This document shows positions 46,313 through 56,426 of a stretch of DNA of 64,000 bases, one piece after another. Source of the stretch: Saccharofermentans sp. (lineage in GTDB: Bacteria > Bacillota > Clostridia > Saccharofermentanales > Saccharofermentanaceae). The stretch covers positions 1-64,000 of the forward strand of contig JAIKZM010000099.1 of assembly GCA_024682215.1 (NCBI GenBank). The letters run 5' to 3'. The notes beneath the pieces were generated by a model, which worked only from the letters and a program-made list of their open reading frames with translations, ran no database searches and was not told the origin of the DNA. A program made the translations under genes and the position numbers. Numbering within the stretch: the first letter of the stretch is position 1; the number at the start of each line of letters is the position of its first letter.

Positions 46313-46912
46313 ATGGACGCAAAGACATCAAAGATCATCACCATCGGCAGATCTTTCGGCGCAGGCGGAAAGACTATCGGAAGACTGGTGGCGGACCGGC
46401 TGAACATTCCCTATTACGATTCAGAGCTCCTTAGAGAGACCGCTAAGAACTGCGGCCTTTCAGAGAAATATCTTGAGAGCGTTGATGAAAAGGACATCAC
46501 TGATGCGGCGCTCTACATGTCAGTAGGCTTCATGACACCTGCTTACACCTCTGTCCGCCAGATCGCGGCAAACGCACAGAGTGAAGTCATCGAAAAGATC
46601 GCTTCGGAAGGTCCGTGCGTTATCGTCGGACGCCGCGCGAATGAGATATTAAAACCCAGAAAGAATGTTATCAGCGTCTTTGTCACGGCTTCAGTCGAAT
46701 TCAGGACCAGGAGGATAATGGAGCGCGAAGGCATAAACGAGAAGGTCGCGCGGAAGAAAGTCCTCAGGGTCGACAAAGAAAGAGCCGCTTACTATAACCA
46801 GTTCGGCGGAGACAATTGGGGCTATGCCGCAACTTACGACCTGTGCATAAATACGGAGACCTTCGGCGATGAGAAGGCTGCGGAAATGATAGTGAAGCTG
46901 GTCACTAACTGA
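46313..46912 (+). CDS. Cytidylate kinase-like family protein
   Basis: ITIGRSFGAGGKTIGRLVADRL P-loop, CVIVGRRANEIL; RBS gggaggt. Confidence 0.8.
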   Translation: MDAKTSKIITIGRSFGAGGKTIGRLVADRLNIPYYDSELLRETAKNCGLSEKYLESVDEKDITDAALYMSVGFMTPAYTSVRQIAANAQSEVIEKIASEGPCVIVGRRANEILKPRKNVISVFVTASVEFRTRRIMEREGINEKVARKKVLRVDKERAAYYNQFGGDNWGYAATYDLCINTETFGDEKAAEMIVKLVTN

Positions 46913-46915
46913 TAT

Positions 46916-48721
46916 TTATTCCTTACTGATAAAATCCTTGATCGCATCTGAGCGCATTACGCTGCCCAGATATTTGCCCTGGAAGGCATCGCAGCCGTAG
47001 CCTGAAAGGATCTCAAACTGTTCTTCCTCGCCCACGCCCGTGGCGCACACCTTGATATCGGTGTCGTGCATGAGGTCGATCGCTGATGCGGCAAGTATCC
47101 TGACATCGGAATTATTCGCAAGATCGGAAGTGAAATTGCCGTCGAGCTTGAGGACCGATACCGGCAGGAGCGGGATCGCATTGAATGATGAATAGCCGCG
47201 GCCGAAGTTGTCGAGCGAGATCCTGACGCCTGTTCCCGCGAGTTCCTCAATAACGGAACGGATGCCTGAAAGCTCTGTGATAAGGCTTTCCTCGGGGAGG
47301 TCCAGGATGATGTTCCTGATGTTGCAGTCAGCTGCCGCAACTGTGCTCATGAACGAACGGACGAAGTTTTCTTCCTTGAGCTGGTTAGCGGAAATGTTGA
47401 CGGCCATGCTGAGTTTCGGGTTGATCTTGTTGATCTCTGAAAGCATGTTCAGTGCTTCGAGCATTGAGAACTTTCCGATGCGGCGCATGTAGCCGGTGTT
47501 CTCCGCTGCGGCGATAAATACCTGGGGACTTACGAAGACGCCGTCCTTCTCGAAACGCATGAACGCCTCAAAGCCCAGGAGCTCGCGCTCTGAAGAATAG
47601 CAGGGCTGGTAGACCATGTAGATGTCACCGCTGCGGATAGCACTGTCGAATACGGCAGTTATGTCTTCCTTTGTCATTCCGTCGAAGATATTGTCGCCAC
47701 TGAGCATGTTTTCGGGAGCTCTCATTGAAGTTCCGCGCATTGCCTCTTCGGCCTTTGAAATAAGCTCACTCGCGTTTCTGCTGTCCTGAGGGTACATGGC
47801 AAAACCGTACGAGATGTGAACGTTCATGGAGTCCGAACCGGCCTCGAAAGCCCTGGATGCTTCTCTCATGAGCTTGTCGGCATAGACCGTGAGCTCTTTC
47901 TGGGGAAGCTTTCTTCTCTCGAGGATAAGGAAATCCGCATCGATTATCCTTGCGACCATGTCTGCCGGATCAGCTGCCTCACGGATCTTGTGCGCCATGT
48001 TCTGGATGAAGAGATCCATTGAATTGTGGCCTATCCTGCGGCTGATGATCTCTGAGTTGTCGAGTGAGAGATATATGATGGTGAACGGGCAGGATTCGTT
48101 GTCGGGGATCCTGGATTCACGCTGCGCGTTGATGTCATTTGCGATGAGACGGGAGATCCTTTCGGTGATCATGTCCCTGCCGGGGAGTGTCGTAAGAGGG
48201 TCGAGTGACGAAGCGATGTTGAGACCGATGGCTTCGCTGACCTCTGCACTCGAACCTGATCTGTCATGGCTGACGATAAGGCTCGTACGCTTGAACATTT
48301 CCTCCTCGAGTTCCTTGTTGATGCGCCTGCCGCGCTCTTCACGCTGTTCTTTTGCGATCCTGGTGATCTTCGCCGCGATGCGTGTGATGTAATACTGCAT
48401 CAGCAGGTTGACCATCATGGTGGTGAATGCGATGGCACCAAGGAAAGCCGCGTTCTGGTTGCCGAGTTTCAGGTACTCATACGTGTAGATGAGGCACTGC
48501 ATCAGGTTCAATACGAATGAAATGTAGAAACCGAATTTCCCGAGGAAAACGCTGAGCATGAAAGACAGGAGCATGAGGGAGATACCCAGGAAGAATCTGG
48601 TAAGCGTGCTCGACATGATCTGGAGCGCGCACAGTGCAAAGAACAGGAACACGCCCGCGATCAGAACGGTCATGTAAGCTGCTCCGGATTTGAAGAAGAT
48701 CCTGTCTGTTCTTTTATCCAT
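46916..48721 (-). CDS. Degenerate GGDEF-EAL membrane protein
   Basis: EAFMRF (not EAL), DNFGRGYSS (not DDFG), ATGVG (not AEGVE). Confidence 0.8.
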   Translation of the reverse strand: MDKRTDRIFFKSGAAYMTVLIAGVFLFFALCALQIMSSTLTRFFLGISLMLLSFMLSVFLGKFGFYISFVLNLMQCLIYTYEYLKLGNQNAAFLGAIAFTTMMVNLLMQYYITRIAAKITRIAKEQREERGRRINKELEEEMFKRTSLIVSHDRSGSSAEVSEAIGLNIASSLDPLTTLPGRDMITERISRLIANDINAQRESRIPDNESCPFTIIYLSLDNSEIISRRIGHNSMDLFIQNMAHKIREAADPADMVARIIDADFLILERRKLPQKELTVYADKLMREASRAFEAGSDSMNVHISYGFAMYPQDSRNASELISKAEEAMRGTSMRAPENMLSGDNIFDGMTKEDITAVFDSAIRSGDIYMVYQPCYSSERELLGFEAFMRFEKDGVFVSPQVFIAAAENTGYMRRIGKFSMLEALNMLSEINKINPKLSMAVNISANQLKEENFVRSFMSTVAAADCNIRNIILDLPEESLITELSGIRSVIEELAGTGVRISLDNFGRGYSSFNAIPLLPVSVLKLDGNFTSDLANNSDVRILAASAIDLMHDTDIKVCATGVGEEEQFEILSGYGCDAFQGKYLGSVMRSDAIKDFISKE

Positions 48722-48784
48722 AAAATTATTATGCAGGGAACACTCTAATTATGTATTAAAAATAAGTTAAATTTCTGGGACATT

Positions 48785-49444
48785 CTATGCGTCGTCTGCG
48801 CCGTCATCGGGTTCTTCACCGTCAGGACCTTCGAAATTGCCGTCGAAACCCTCATCATCTCCGTCTTCACCGGGGTCGACGCTTTCGGCCGGATCCGTTT
48901 TAGGAGGCATGCCTTCGGGCTTTGGATTGAGCGACGATCCTGACAGATCGACGGCAGGAGTTCCGTTTCTTATCGAGAGAGGCCATGAAGCCATGACATA
49001 TCCTTCGTTGTCGGTATCACAGAGGACCATTGTGTAATCGCCGTCTTCGACGCCTTCGTACATGATCTTGAAAACAAAGTCATCGTTTTCCGATTCGCGT
49101 TCCTCGAAAAAGGAATATGTTACGCTGGCATCATCGGCATCGTCCTCGTAAACATAGCTGCCCTTTGCGCAGATGCCGATCCAGGAATCGTCGGCAAGAT
49201 CCAGAGTGCCGCTTACCGTGAATATGATGTCCCCGTTTTCGATGGTATAACTGACCGGAACGGACGAAGTATTGCTGCCGGCCTTTACACCTGAAGAACC
49301 TGACACGGCCTGTGTGCCGCTGCCGGAGATCGAGCTTTGGGAGGGCTGTTTCTTTGTGCATGAAGCAAGCGAAACAGCCATTGCCACAGCCAGTAACGTT
49401 GTCAGCATCTTCTTCATGTGCACGATTTTAACATCTAATTCCAT
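48785..49444 (-). CDS. Lipoprotein with acidic D/E/G-rich C-terminus
   Basis: Lipobox SLASC; tail DPGEDGDDEGFDGNFEGPDGEEPDDGADDA. Confidence 0.6.
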   Translation of the reverse strand: MELDVKIVHMKKMLTTLLAVAMAVSLASCTKKQPSQSSISGSGTQAVSGSSGVKAGSNTSSVPVSYTIENGDIIFTVSGTLDLADDSWIGICAKGSYVYEDDADDASVTYSFFEERESENDDFVFKIMYEGVEDGDYTMVLCDTDNEGYVMASWPLSIRNGTPAVDLSGSSLNPKPEGMPPKTDPAESVDPGEDGDDEGFDGNFEGPDGEEPDDGADDA

Positions 49445-49540
49445 ATTTGTTGATATAATATCTTCGCAAGTTGAATTTTCACTGCAACATTATCGACCGC
49501 TCATCTGTATTAAGGACAGAAGCGGAAAACGGGAGACGTT

Positions 49541-50203
49541 ATGACATTCGGTTTATCTTTAAGATTTCCGCTTTGGACATTCTTCTCTGCGCTGTTTGCG
49601 CGGGGAGGAAACAGTGGAAATACAATCGGGAAACCGGGTTCGGCAGTTCTTGAAGGCAACGGGCCTGACGAAGCGGACGTGATCTCCGGCAGGAAGATGT
49701 CTCCGGACGAGATATCCGCAATGGCCGAGGAAGTGCTGAACACGATGGGAGATGCGATCTTAAGGCTCGCTTTCTCTTATCTGCATAACAGGGAGGATGC
49801 CGAAGACATCCTTCAGGAGACGATGATAAAACTCGTCACGCAGACTCCGGTTTTCGAAAATGAGAAACACCGCAAGGCGTGGCTCATGACCGTTGCAGCG
49901 AACCTGTCAAAGAACAGGATCGAATACAACAAGGTACGCGACACCGCGGAGCTTAATGAAGAGCTTGCCGGTGCCGAGGAAGAAGACAGGAATGTGAGCG
50001 ATGACCTGTCTGCAATATGGAAGGCTGTCGAGCAGCTGCCCGTCAACCAGCGTGAAGCTATCCACCTGTTCTATCAGGAAGGATACAAGACCGCTGAGAT
50101 CGCAGAGATCACGGGACGCACGGAGGCCACTGTACGCTCCGACTTAAAGCGCGGACGCGACAAGCTAAAATCTATACTGAAGGAGGCAGACGACTTTGAG
50201 TAA
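49541..50203 (+). CDS. ECF-type RNA polymerase sigma factor
   Basis: Region 2 YLHNREDAEDILQETMIKL; region 4 LPVNQREAIHLFYQEGYKTAEIAEITGRTEATVRSDLKRGRDKLK. Confidence 0.9.
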   Translation: MTFGLSLRFPLWTFFSALFARGGNSGNTIGKPGSAVLEGNGPDEADVISGRKMSPDEISAMAEEVLNTMGDAILRLAFSYLHNREDAEDILQETMIKLVTQTPVFENEKHRKAWLMTVAANLSKNRIEYNKVRDTAELNEELAGAEEEDRNVSDDLSAIWKAVEQLPVNQREAIHLFYQEGYKTAEIAEITGRTEATVRSDLKRGRDKLKSILKEADDFE

Positions 50204-51068
50204 GTATAACGACTTTATGAGTCACATCAGAGTTGACGATGCGATGCACCGCCGTATCATGGACGCTGTCTCCGGGGCAATAGAGCAGGGTGCCGAAATA
50301 ACGCCGCTGAATAATGTTAAAGAAGAGGACAGAGTCAAGACACCGATCAAGCGCAAGGCAAAGGTCTCCGTCATAAGGATCATATCGATCGCGGCCGCAG
50401 CTGTCATCGTGGTCGGAGGCGCGGTAATGCTTGCGACCAGGACAATGGGTTCAACCCAGAGTATAAACAAAGCTGCTATGCAGGAAACCAGGGTAATGGA
50501 AGTTGATGCGGTAGCGGGTGCCGACAGGAATAACAACTTGTCGGGCAATAAAAAAGCAAATTCGTTCACTGTTACAAGACCCAAAACGGTCACCGGCAGT
50601 TATGCAGGAGAAAAAACAGATGAAGGTAATTATGACGAAAGCAAACGGGAAAATGTAGAGGAATTCGAGCCTACAGCAGCCGGAGCTCCCGGTCAGAGGA
50701 GCGGTGATATAAAGGATTCGTTGCCGTTTAAGGTTAAGACGACCGGCACGGGATCAATGAAAGACAATATAACCATGACCGTCTATACGGGCGCCGACGG
50801 TGAGAAGATGATCCTTTTCAAAGCTCCCGCAGGTACTGATATCGTTAAAGCGTTCTACCCGGATTTCAAGGGTATTCCCGCGCTGCTCCAGACTGAAGCC
50901 GGCCAGGTCTTCAAGGCGGTCGACACACTTGCCGGAAGAAATGAGCAGGTTAAAAATGCCGGACCTTTCGATGCAGTAACATGGACAAAGGACGGATCTT
51001 CATACATGATCGCGTTCAGCAAAAAAACGGATACGCACGTATTTATCTCCCTCATGGAGAAGATCTGA
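50196..51068 (+). CDS. Putative anti-sigma factor (single TM), overlapping the sigma gene
   Basis: 8-nt overlap with the ECF sigma gene; one TM; extracytoplasmic domain. Confidence 0.65.
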   Translation: MSKYNDFMSHIRVDDAMHRRIMDAVSGAIEQGAEITPLNNVKEEDRVKTPIKRKAKVSVIRIISIAAAAVIVVGGAVMLATRTMGSTQSINKAAMQETRVMEVDAVAGADRNNNLSGNKKANSFTVTRPKTVTGSYAGEKTDEGNYDESKRENVEEFEPTAAGAPGQRSGDIKDSLPFKVKTTGTGSMKDNITMTVYTGADGEKMILFKAPAGTDIVKAFYPDFKGIPALLQTEAGQVFKAVDTLAGRNEQVKNAGPFDAVTWTKDGSSYMIAFSKKTDTHVFISLMEKI

Positions 51069-51160
51069 ACTTTATTTGATTAAATCCGTTCCTTATAGTG
51101 TATAATCTGCTTAATACTAGCCGGGTGCCCGCAAGCTCCCGCAGAAAGGCAGAGTAATGT

Positions 51161-52009
51161 ATGTTTTGTCCCATTTGTGGTAAAGAGAATCCCGAAGGTT
51201 CAACCTTCTGCGCCGGCTGCGGTAAGCCGCTTTCGGCCCCGACAGCACCCGCAGCACCTGCAGCAGCTCCCGTAGCTCCCCAGCAGCCCGCACCCCAGCA
51301 GTATGCAGCACCTCAGCAGCAGTATGCCCAGCCTCAGCCTCAGTATGCAGCTCCTCAGGCACCTGCAAAGAAGTCTCCGATCCTTCCTTTCGGTGATTTC
51401 TTCAAGTCACTTTTCACAGCTGCACTCAAGCCCGTTACCGGTGCTTCCGATGAAGCTAAGAAGTACGATCACATCGGCAACTCTCTCATCCTTTCCGCGA
51501 TCGTTGTCGGCATCCTCACGATCGCAAACTTCCTGCTCTACATGCTCAGAACAACGCTCTACCAGAGCTGGCCGAGGAATATCGGTGACGCATTCGCAAG
51601 AGTTCTCAGAAACTTCTTCGGTTCGTTCTTTGATTATGCCCTCATGACATTCGGTTTCGCTGCAGTAGTGCTCGTTATCGGCATGATCTTCAAGGAGAAG
51701 TGGTCTTTCTCAAGACTTCTCGCTATCTGCAGCATGGCAGTTTTCCCTTCTGAGGCTGTAAGGATCCTGGTCATCAGATTCTTCACAAGTGTTCCGAGCA
51801 ATGCTGATACTGCATGGTATTACACAATGCTCAGATACTTCCCGATCTCATCAGTCCTTTCTGCAGCAGCTACGATCTATGCGTTCATCCTCCTTTATGA
51901 GGGTGTTACACGCGAGACAAAGCTCGAAGGCAACAAGAAGGGCTTCATTTTCGCGATCGCCTGGGTCGCACTCGAGTTCGTATCTCACTACATCGGACTT
52001 ATTTACTGA
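51161..52009 (+). CDS. Zinc-ribbon protein with YIP1-like multi-TM domain
   Basis: MFCPICGKENPEGSTFCAGCGKPL then A/P/Q linker and about 5 TMs. Confidence 0.75.
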   Translation: MFCPICGKENPEGSTFCAGCGKPLSAPTAPAAPAAAPVAPQQPAPQQYAAPQQQYAQPQPQYAAPQAPAKKSPILPFGDFFKSLFTAALKPVTGASDEAKKYDHIGNSLILSAIVVGILTIANFLLYMLRTTLYQSWPRNIGDAFARVLRNFFGSFFDYALMTFGFAAVVLVIGMIFKEKWSFSRLLAICSMAVFPSEAVRILVIRFFTSVPSNADTAWYYTMLRYFPISSVLSAAATIYAFILLYEGVTRETKLEGNKKGFIFAIAWVALEFVSHYIGLIY

Positions 52010-52031
52010 TAAGACACCCGGTCTTCCGGTC

Positions 52032-52063
52032 AAAGGGACTGCTTCACGGCAGTCCCTTTTTTT
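52032..52063 (+). terminator. Rho-independent terminator
   Basis: AAAGGGACTGC-loop-GCAGTCCCTTT followed by T-run. Confidence 0.9.
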
Positions 52064-52134
52064 CAGGAAGATGCAACAAATCTGTTCCGCAGACTGTATA
52101 TAGGATATGAAAACAGATTCGGAGGAATTGTTAA

Positions 52135-53433
52135 ATGAATCTCAATATCAGAAATAAGGTTGTGGCGGCAGGACTTGCAGCAATGCTTCTCATGACAGGC
52201 TGTGTGGGAAAGACACCTGCAGATCCCGGAGCGTCAAAGACAGATCCTGCGGTAAAGACAGAGCTTAAGCTCGACCGCGTCGCAGATCAGAAATTCGATG
52301 AGAAAAAGTTAAGCGATGAATACGGAAGATACTGCTTTGACATAATGAAGCAGATTTCGGAAAACGCTGAAAAGAACAGCAACATCATGATATCTCCCGC
52401 ATCGATCATGATGGCGCTCGACATGTGCGCCGCCGGCGCAAAGGGAGAGACACTGAAGCAGCTTTCAGATCTTTTCGCAAAGGACACTGACCCTCTTGAG
52501 CAGCAGGCGTTTGCATCCGAAATGATGAAGAGGATCAACAACTCACAGAAGATAAAGTTCAACTGCGCGAATGCCGTCTGGAGCAATGAGGCGTTCATGA
52601 AGGGCAGGATAAACCCGGCATATACGGACTATATCCAAAAGACTTTCGGAGCTGAATTCAACACAACGCAATTCGATCCCACGACTCATGAAAAGATCAA
52701 CAAATGGGTTGACGGCAAGACAAATCACATGATCCCGAAACTGCTCGATGATCCGCTTTCTCCTGATGTTGTAATGGTGCTCGTAAATGCGATCCGCTTT
52801 GAAGCGCAGTGGGCAAAGGAATATCAGGACAGCCAGGTCCGTAAGGATAAGTTCCGCGGAATTGACGGAGAAACTGAAGCGGACATGCTTTCAAGCAATG
52901 AAGAGATCTATTTTCAGTCAGACAAGGCGACAGGATTCTTAAAGTACTATGAAGGAGAAGAATATGCTTTTGTCGCGATACTTCCGGCGGATAAAAATGC
53001 GAACGCAAATGATTTCATGAAGAATTTCTCTTACGATGACTACAGGAAATTCATCAGCAGTTACACCGAGGCAAAAGTCATAACCCGCATGCCGGAATTC
53101 AAATCTGATTACAGTCGGGAATTGAAAGACATTGTCAATAAACTCGGAGTTACCGATGCGTTTGATAAGAAAAAGGCTGATTTCTCCGGCATAGCCGATA
53201 CTAAAGACGGCAGATTTTACATCTCAAAGATCATCCACAAGACGCACATCGAAGTTGACCGCAAGGGCACCAAGGCTGCTGCGGCTACGGCTGTTACAGT
53301 CAAGACCGAGAGCATTGCGGAGCCGAGAGATGAAGTCAGGCAGGTTATCTGCGACAGACCGTACTGCTACGCGATCGTTGATACGGCAACCATGAATCCG
53401 GTCTTCATAGGGACGGTGAATACGGTTAAATGA
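52135..53433 (+). CDS. Serpin-family lipoprotein
   Basis: Lipobox LMTGC; serpin core MISPASIMMALDMCAAGAKGET; RCL hinge GTKAAAATAVTV; C-term NPVFIGTV. Confidence 0.92.
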   Translation: MNLNIRNKVVAAGLAAMLLMTGCVGKTPADPGASKTDPAVKTELKLDRVADQKFDEKKLSDEYGRYCFDIMKQISENAEKNSNIMISPASIMMALDMCAAGAKGETLKQLSDLFAKDTDPLEQQAFASEMMKRINNSQKIKFNCANAVWSNEAFMKGRINPAYTDYIQKTFGAEFNTTQFDPTTHEKINKWVDGKTNHMIPKLLDDPLSPDVVMVLVNAIRFEAQWAKEYQDSQVRKDKFRGIDGETEADMLSSNEEIYFQSDKATGFLKYYEGEEYAFVAILPADKNANANDFMKNFSYDDYRKFISSYTEAKVITRMPEFKSDYSRELKDIVNKLGVTDAFDKKKADFSGIADTKDGRFYISKIIHKTHIEVDRKGTKAAAATAVTVKTESIAEPRDEVRQVICDRPYCYAIVDTATMNPVFIGTVNTVK

Positions 53434-53442
53434 AACTTAAGG

Positions 53443-53475
53443 GACCGGGGCTGCCACAAGCCCCGGTCTTGTTTT
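53443..53475 (+). terminator. Rho-independent terminator
   Basis: GACCGGGGCT-loop-AGCCCCGGTC TTGTTTT. Confidence 0.85.
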
Positions 53476-53588
53476 CAATGGACCAAAAATACCTCTGTAA
53501 TGCCGCTGTTTTTTAGGTTTTTATTTTTATCTAGTTAGGATATAATAACAACGATAATTTCAAATGGTGGAATGGGCTTGTTATTGAA

Positions 53589-54617
53589 ATGAAAATATTG
53601 AGTGTCGCTATACCCTGTTATAATTCTCAGGATTATATGGGCAATGCAGTCGAATCGCTTCTTGAAGCCGGCGATGATATAGACATTATCATCGTTGATG
53701 ACGGATCAACTGACGACACTGCTCTTATTGCAGATAAATACGCTGAAAAATATCCCGAACTTATAAGAGTCGTTCATAAGACGAACGGCGGACACGGTTC
53801 GGCTGTAAATGCCGGCATCGAGAATGCGCAGGGACTTTATTTCAAGGTCCTGGACAGTGACGACAGACTTGACCCTGCAGTCCTTGCAGAAGTAATGGAT
53901 TCCTTAAGGTTTTACAGCAAAGAGGAGCAGCCTCTTGATATGCTCGTAACCAATTTCGTTTACGATAAGTTGGGAACACCTGACAGCAAGAAAAAGGTAA
54001 TGAGTTATGAGGGCGAGATCCCCGAGAAGTTCGTCTGCTCATGGGAACTCTGCAATTTCGGCAAGGGTGACTACCTGCTGATGCATTCGGTAATTTTCAG
54101 GACACAGCTGCTCAGAGACTGCGGACTGAAGCTCCCGGAGCATACTTTCTATGTAGACAACATCTATGTTTATGAGCCGCTCCTTAAAGTTGAGCGTATC
54201 TACTATCTAAACCGCAATCTCTATTATTATTTCATCGGCCGTGAGGACCAGTCGGTCAACGAGGCTGTCATGATCAAGCGTGTCGACCAGCAGCTCAAGG
54301 TCAATTACCTGATGCTCGACTACTATCTCGAGAACAGGGATACGATGTGTGAGAACAAGCGCCGTTTTGCATACATGTACAACTATCTTGAGATCATCAC
54401 CACCGTATCGCTCGTCCTTCTTATCCTTGACGGCAGCCCCGAGGCCCTCGCCAAGAGAAAGGATCTTCTCGATTACATCTACAAGCGCAGCAAGAGGCTT
54501 TATGCCAAGTTCAAGCTCGGTGTCATGGGAACGGTCATGACTCTTCCGGGCAAGACGGGAAGACTTGTTGCACAGGAGTCTTACAAACTTTTCCAGAAGT
54601 TCTACGGATTCAACTGA
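53589..54617 (+). CDS. GT2 family glycosyltransferase
   Basis: SVAIPCYNSQDYMGNAVESLL, IIIVDDGSTDDT, LDSDD. Confidence 0.95.
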   Translation: MKILSVAIPCYNSQDYMGNAVESLLEAGDDIDIIIVDDGSTDDTALIADKYAEKYPELIRVVHKTNGGHGSAVNAGIENAQGLYFKVLDSDDRLDPAVLAEVMDSLRFYSKEEQPLDMLVTNFVYDKLGTPDSKKKVMSYEGEIPEKFVCSWELCNFGKGDYLLMHSVIFRTQLLRDCGLKLPEHTFYVDNIYVYEPLLKVERIYYLNRNLYYYFIGREDQSVNEAVMIKRVDQQLKVNYLMLDYYLENRDTMCENKRRFAYMYNYLEIITTVSLVLLILDGSPEALAKRKDLLDYIYKRSKRLYAKFKLGVMGTVMTLPGKTGRLVAQESYKLFQKFYGFN

Positions 54618-54635
54618 TATTTAAAAACGGTAATA

Positions 54636-54675
54636 AAAAACTTCCGTCCATACGGGCGGAAGTTTTTGTTTTGGC
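54636..54675. terminator. Probable bidirectional terminator between convergent genes
   Basis: AAAAACTTCCG...CGG(A)AGTTTTT hairpin with A/T flanks. Confidence 0.75.
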
Positions 54676-54688
54676 TGTATGTTACTTA

Positions 54689-56119
54689 TCAGTCGTTCTC
54701 GTATTCGACGACGAGCTGTGATACCGTCTGCTTGGCGTCGCCGTAGATCATGATGGTGTTGTCCATCGTGAACAGAGGGTTCTCGATGCCGGAGAAGCCT
54801 GTACCCTGACCTCTCTTAAGGACGAATACCGTGCGTGCCTCGTAAGCGTTTACGATAGGCATTCCGTAGAGGGGAGAGGACTCGTCGTTGATGGCCGCAG
54901 GGTTAACAACGTCGTTTGCGCCGATGACGATCGCAACGTCAACGTTGCTCATCTGAGGGTTCATCTCGTCGGATGTCTTGAGCTGCTCGTAAGGAACGTT
55001 TGCTTCAGCGAGGAGAACGTTCATGTGGCCGGGCATACGTCCTGCAACCGGGTGGATAGCGAAATTGACTTCGCATCCGTTGTCCATGAGGACGTCGGTG
55101 AGCTCCTTAACTGCGTGCTGGGCCTGTGCGACAGCCATGCCGTAGCCGGGGATGATGACGACGTTCTTTGCTGCCTCAAGGATGAGATAAGCATCCTCGA
55201 CGGACATTGACTTGGGTTCCTTGTGCTCGCCTGCAACTGCCGCGGACTTCTTCTTTGCCGTCTTGAAAAGGAGGGCTGCGAAAGTCTTGTTCATGGCCTT
55301 GCACATGATGAGCGTGAGGATGACGCCGGAAGCGCCTACAAGGCATCCTGAAACGATGAGGACCGTATTGCCGATAGGGAATCCTGCGAATGCCGCAGCG
55401 AGACCTGAGAGTGCGTTGAGGAATGAGATGATGACAGGCATGTCGCCGCCGCCGATGGTGATAACGAGAGTTACGCCGAGGACGAGTGAAGCGATAGTCG
55501 TGATGAGGATGCCTGCAAGTCCGAGGCCGCCGTCAGGAGAGAGCGTATAAAGAACGATACCGAGGACTGCGACAACAAGGATGATGGCGTTGATGAAGTT
55601 CTTGCCGGGGATCACAAAGTTCTTTTTGAACATCTTGAGGCCTGCAAGCTTTGCCCATGCGATGAGTGAACCGGTGAACGCAATCGCACCGATCACGATC
55701 GTGAGACCGAGTGTGATGGATGTGAAAGCATCGGTGTTGATCCTGTCGGAACCGCCGCGGAGAGCGCAGTACTGTGAGATTGCGACGAGCATTGAAGAAA
55801 GACCGCCGAAGCCGTTGAAGAGTGCAACGAGCTGGGGCATTCCGGTCATCTCGACTTTCTTTGCCCAGATGAATCCGACGACTGCACCTGCGATAACTGC
55901 AGCTGCGATGATGCCGTAGCCTACGAGGCCGCCGTCGATGACGTCCTGCGAAATGAGAACGGAGATGACTGCGACTGCCATACCGACAGATGAATAGAGG
56001 TTGCCTTTTCTTGCCGTGTCAGCTTTTCCGAGCTTCTTGATGCCCATGATGAAGAGCACGGCGGAGATCATGTAGAGGATGATGCAGATAAAATTATCCT
56101 TGATAGTCAGGAAATCCAT
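54689..56119 (-). CDS. pntB: NAD(P) transhydrogenase subunit beta
   Basis: GYGMAVAQAQHAVKELTDVL, FAIHPVAGRMPGHMNVLLAEANVPY. Confidence 0.95.
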   Translation of the reverse strand: MDFLTIKDNFICIILYMISAVLFIMGIKKLGKADTARKGNLYSSVGMAVAVISVLISQDVIDGGLVGYGIIAAAVIAGAVVGFIWAKKVEMTGMPQLVALFNGFGGLSSMLVAISQYCALRGGSDRINTDAFTSITLGLTIVIGAIAFTGSLIAWAKLAGLKMFKKNFVIPGKNFINAIILVVAVLGIVLYTLSPDGGLGLAGILITTIASLVLGVTLVITIGGGDMPVIISFLNALSGLAAAFAGFPIGNTVLIVSGCLVGASGVILTLIMCKAMNKTFAALLFKTAKKKSAAVAGEHKEPKSMSVEDAYLILEAAKNVVIIPGYGMAVAQAQHAVKELTDVLMDNGCEVNFAIHPVAGRMPGHMNVLLAEANVPYEQLKTSDEMNPQMSNVDVAIVIGANDVVNPAAINDESSPLYGMPIVNAYEARTVFVLKRGQGTGFSGIENPLFTMDNTIMIYGDAKQTVSQLVVEYEND

Positions 56120-56424
56120 TACTTCTTCTTACCCTCCTTTTTCTTGAACATCGCGAGCATTCTGTCGGTTACGAAATAACCGCCGATAACATTGATCGTT
56201 GCGAAGAAGATCGCGATGCCGCCTAAGATCATTCCGAGGATATGATTGTCAACGCAGATTGCACATGCAGCGATGGCACCTACGATGGTGATGCCTGAAA
56301 TGGCGTTCGTACCGCTCATGAGCGGAGTGTGGAGCTGTGAAGGAACCTTTGAGATGAGTTCGACTCCGAGGTATGCCGATATGATGAAAACGAATATCAG
56401 CAGCATTATGGTCTTGGAATCCAT
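56119..56424 (-). CDS. NAD(P) transhydrogenase subunit alpha, TM part
   Basis: Start at MDSKTIMLL; HTPLMSGTNAISGI. Confidence 0.9.
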   Translation of the reverse strand: MDSKTIMLLIFVFIISAYLGVELISKVPSQLHTPLMSGTNAISGITIVGAIAACAICVDNHILGMILGGIAIFFATINVIGGYFVTDRMLAMFKKKEGKKK

Positions 56425-56426
56425 TA

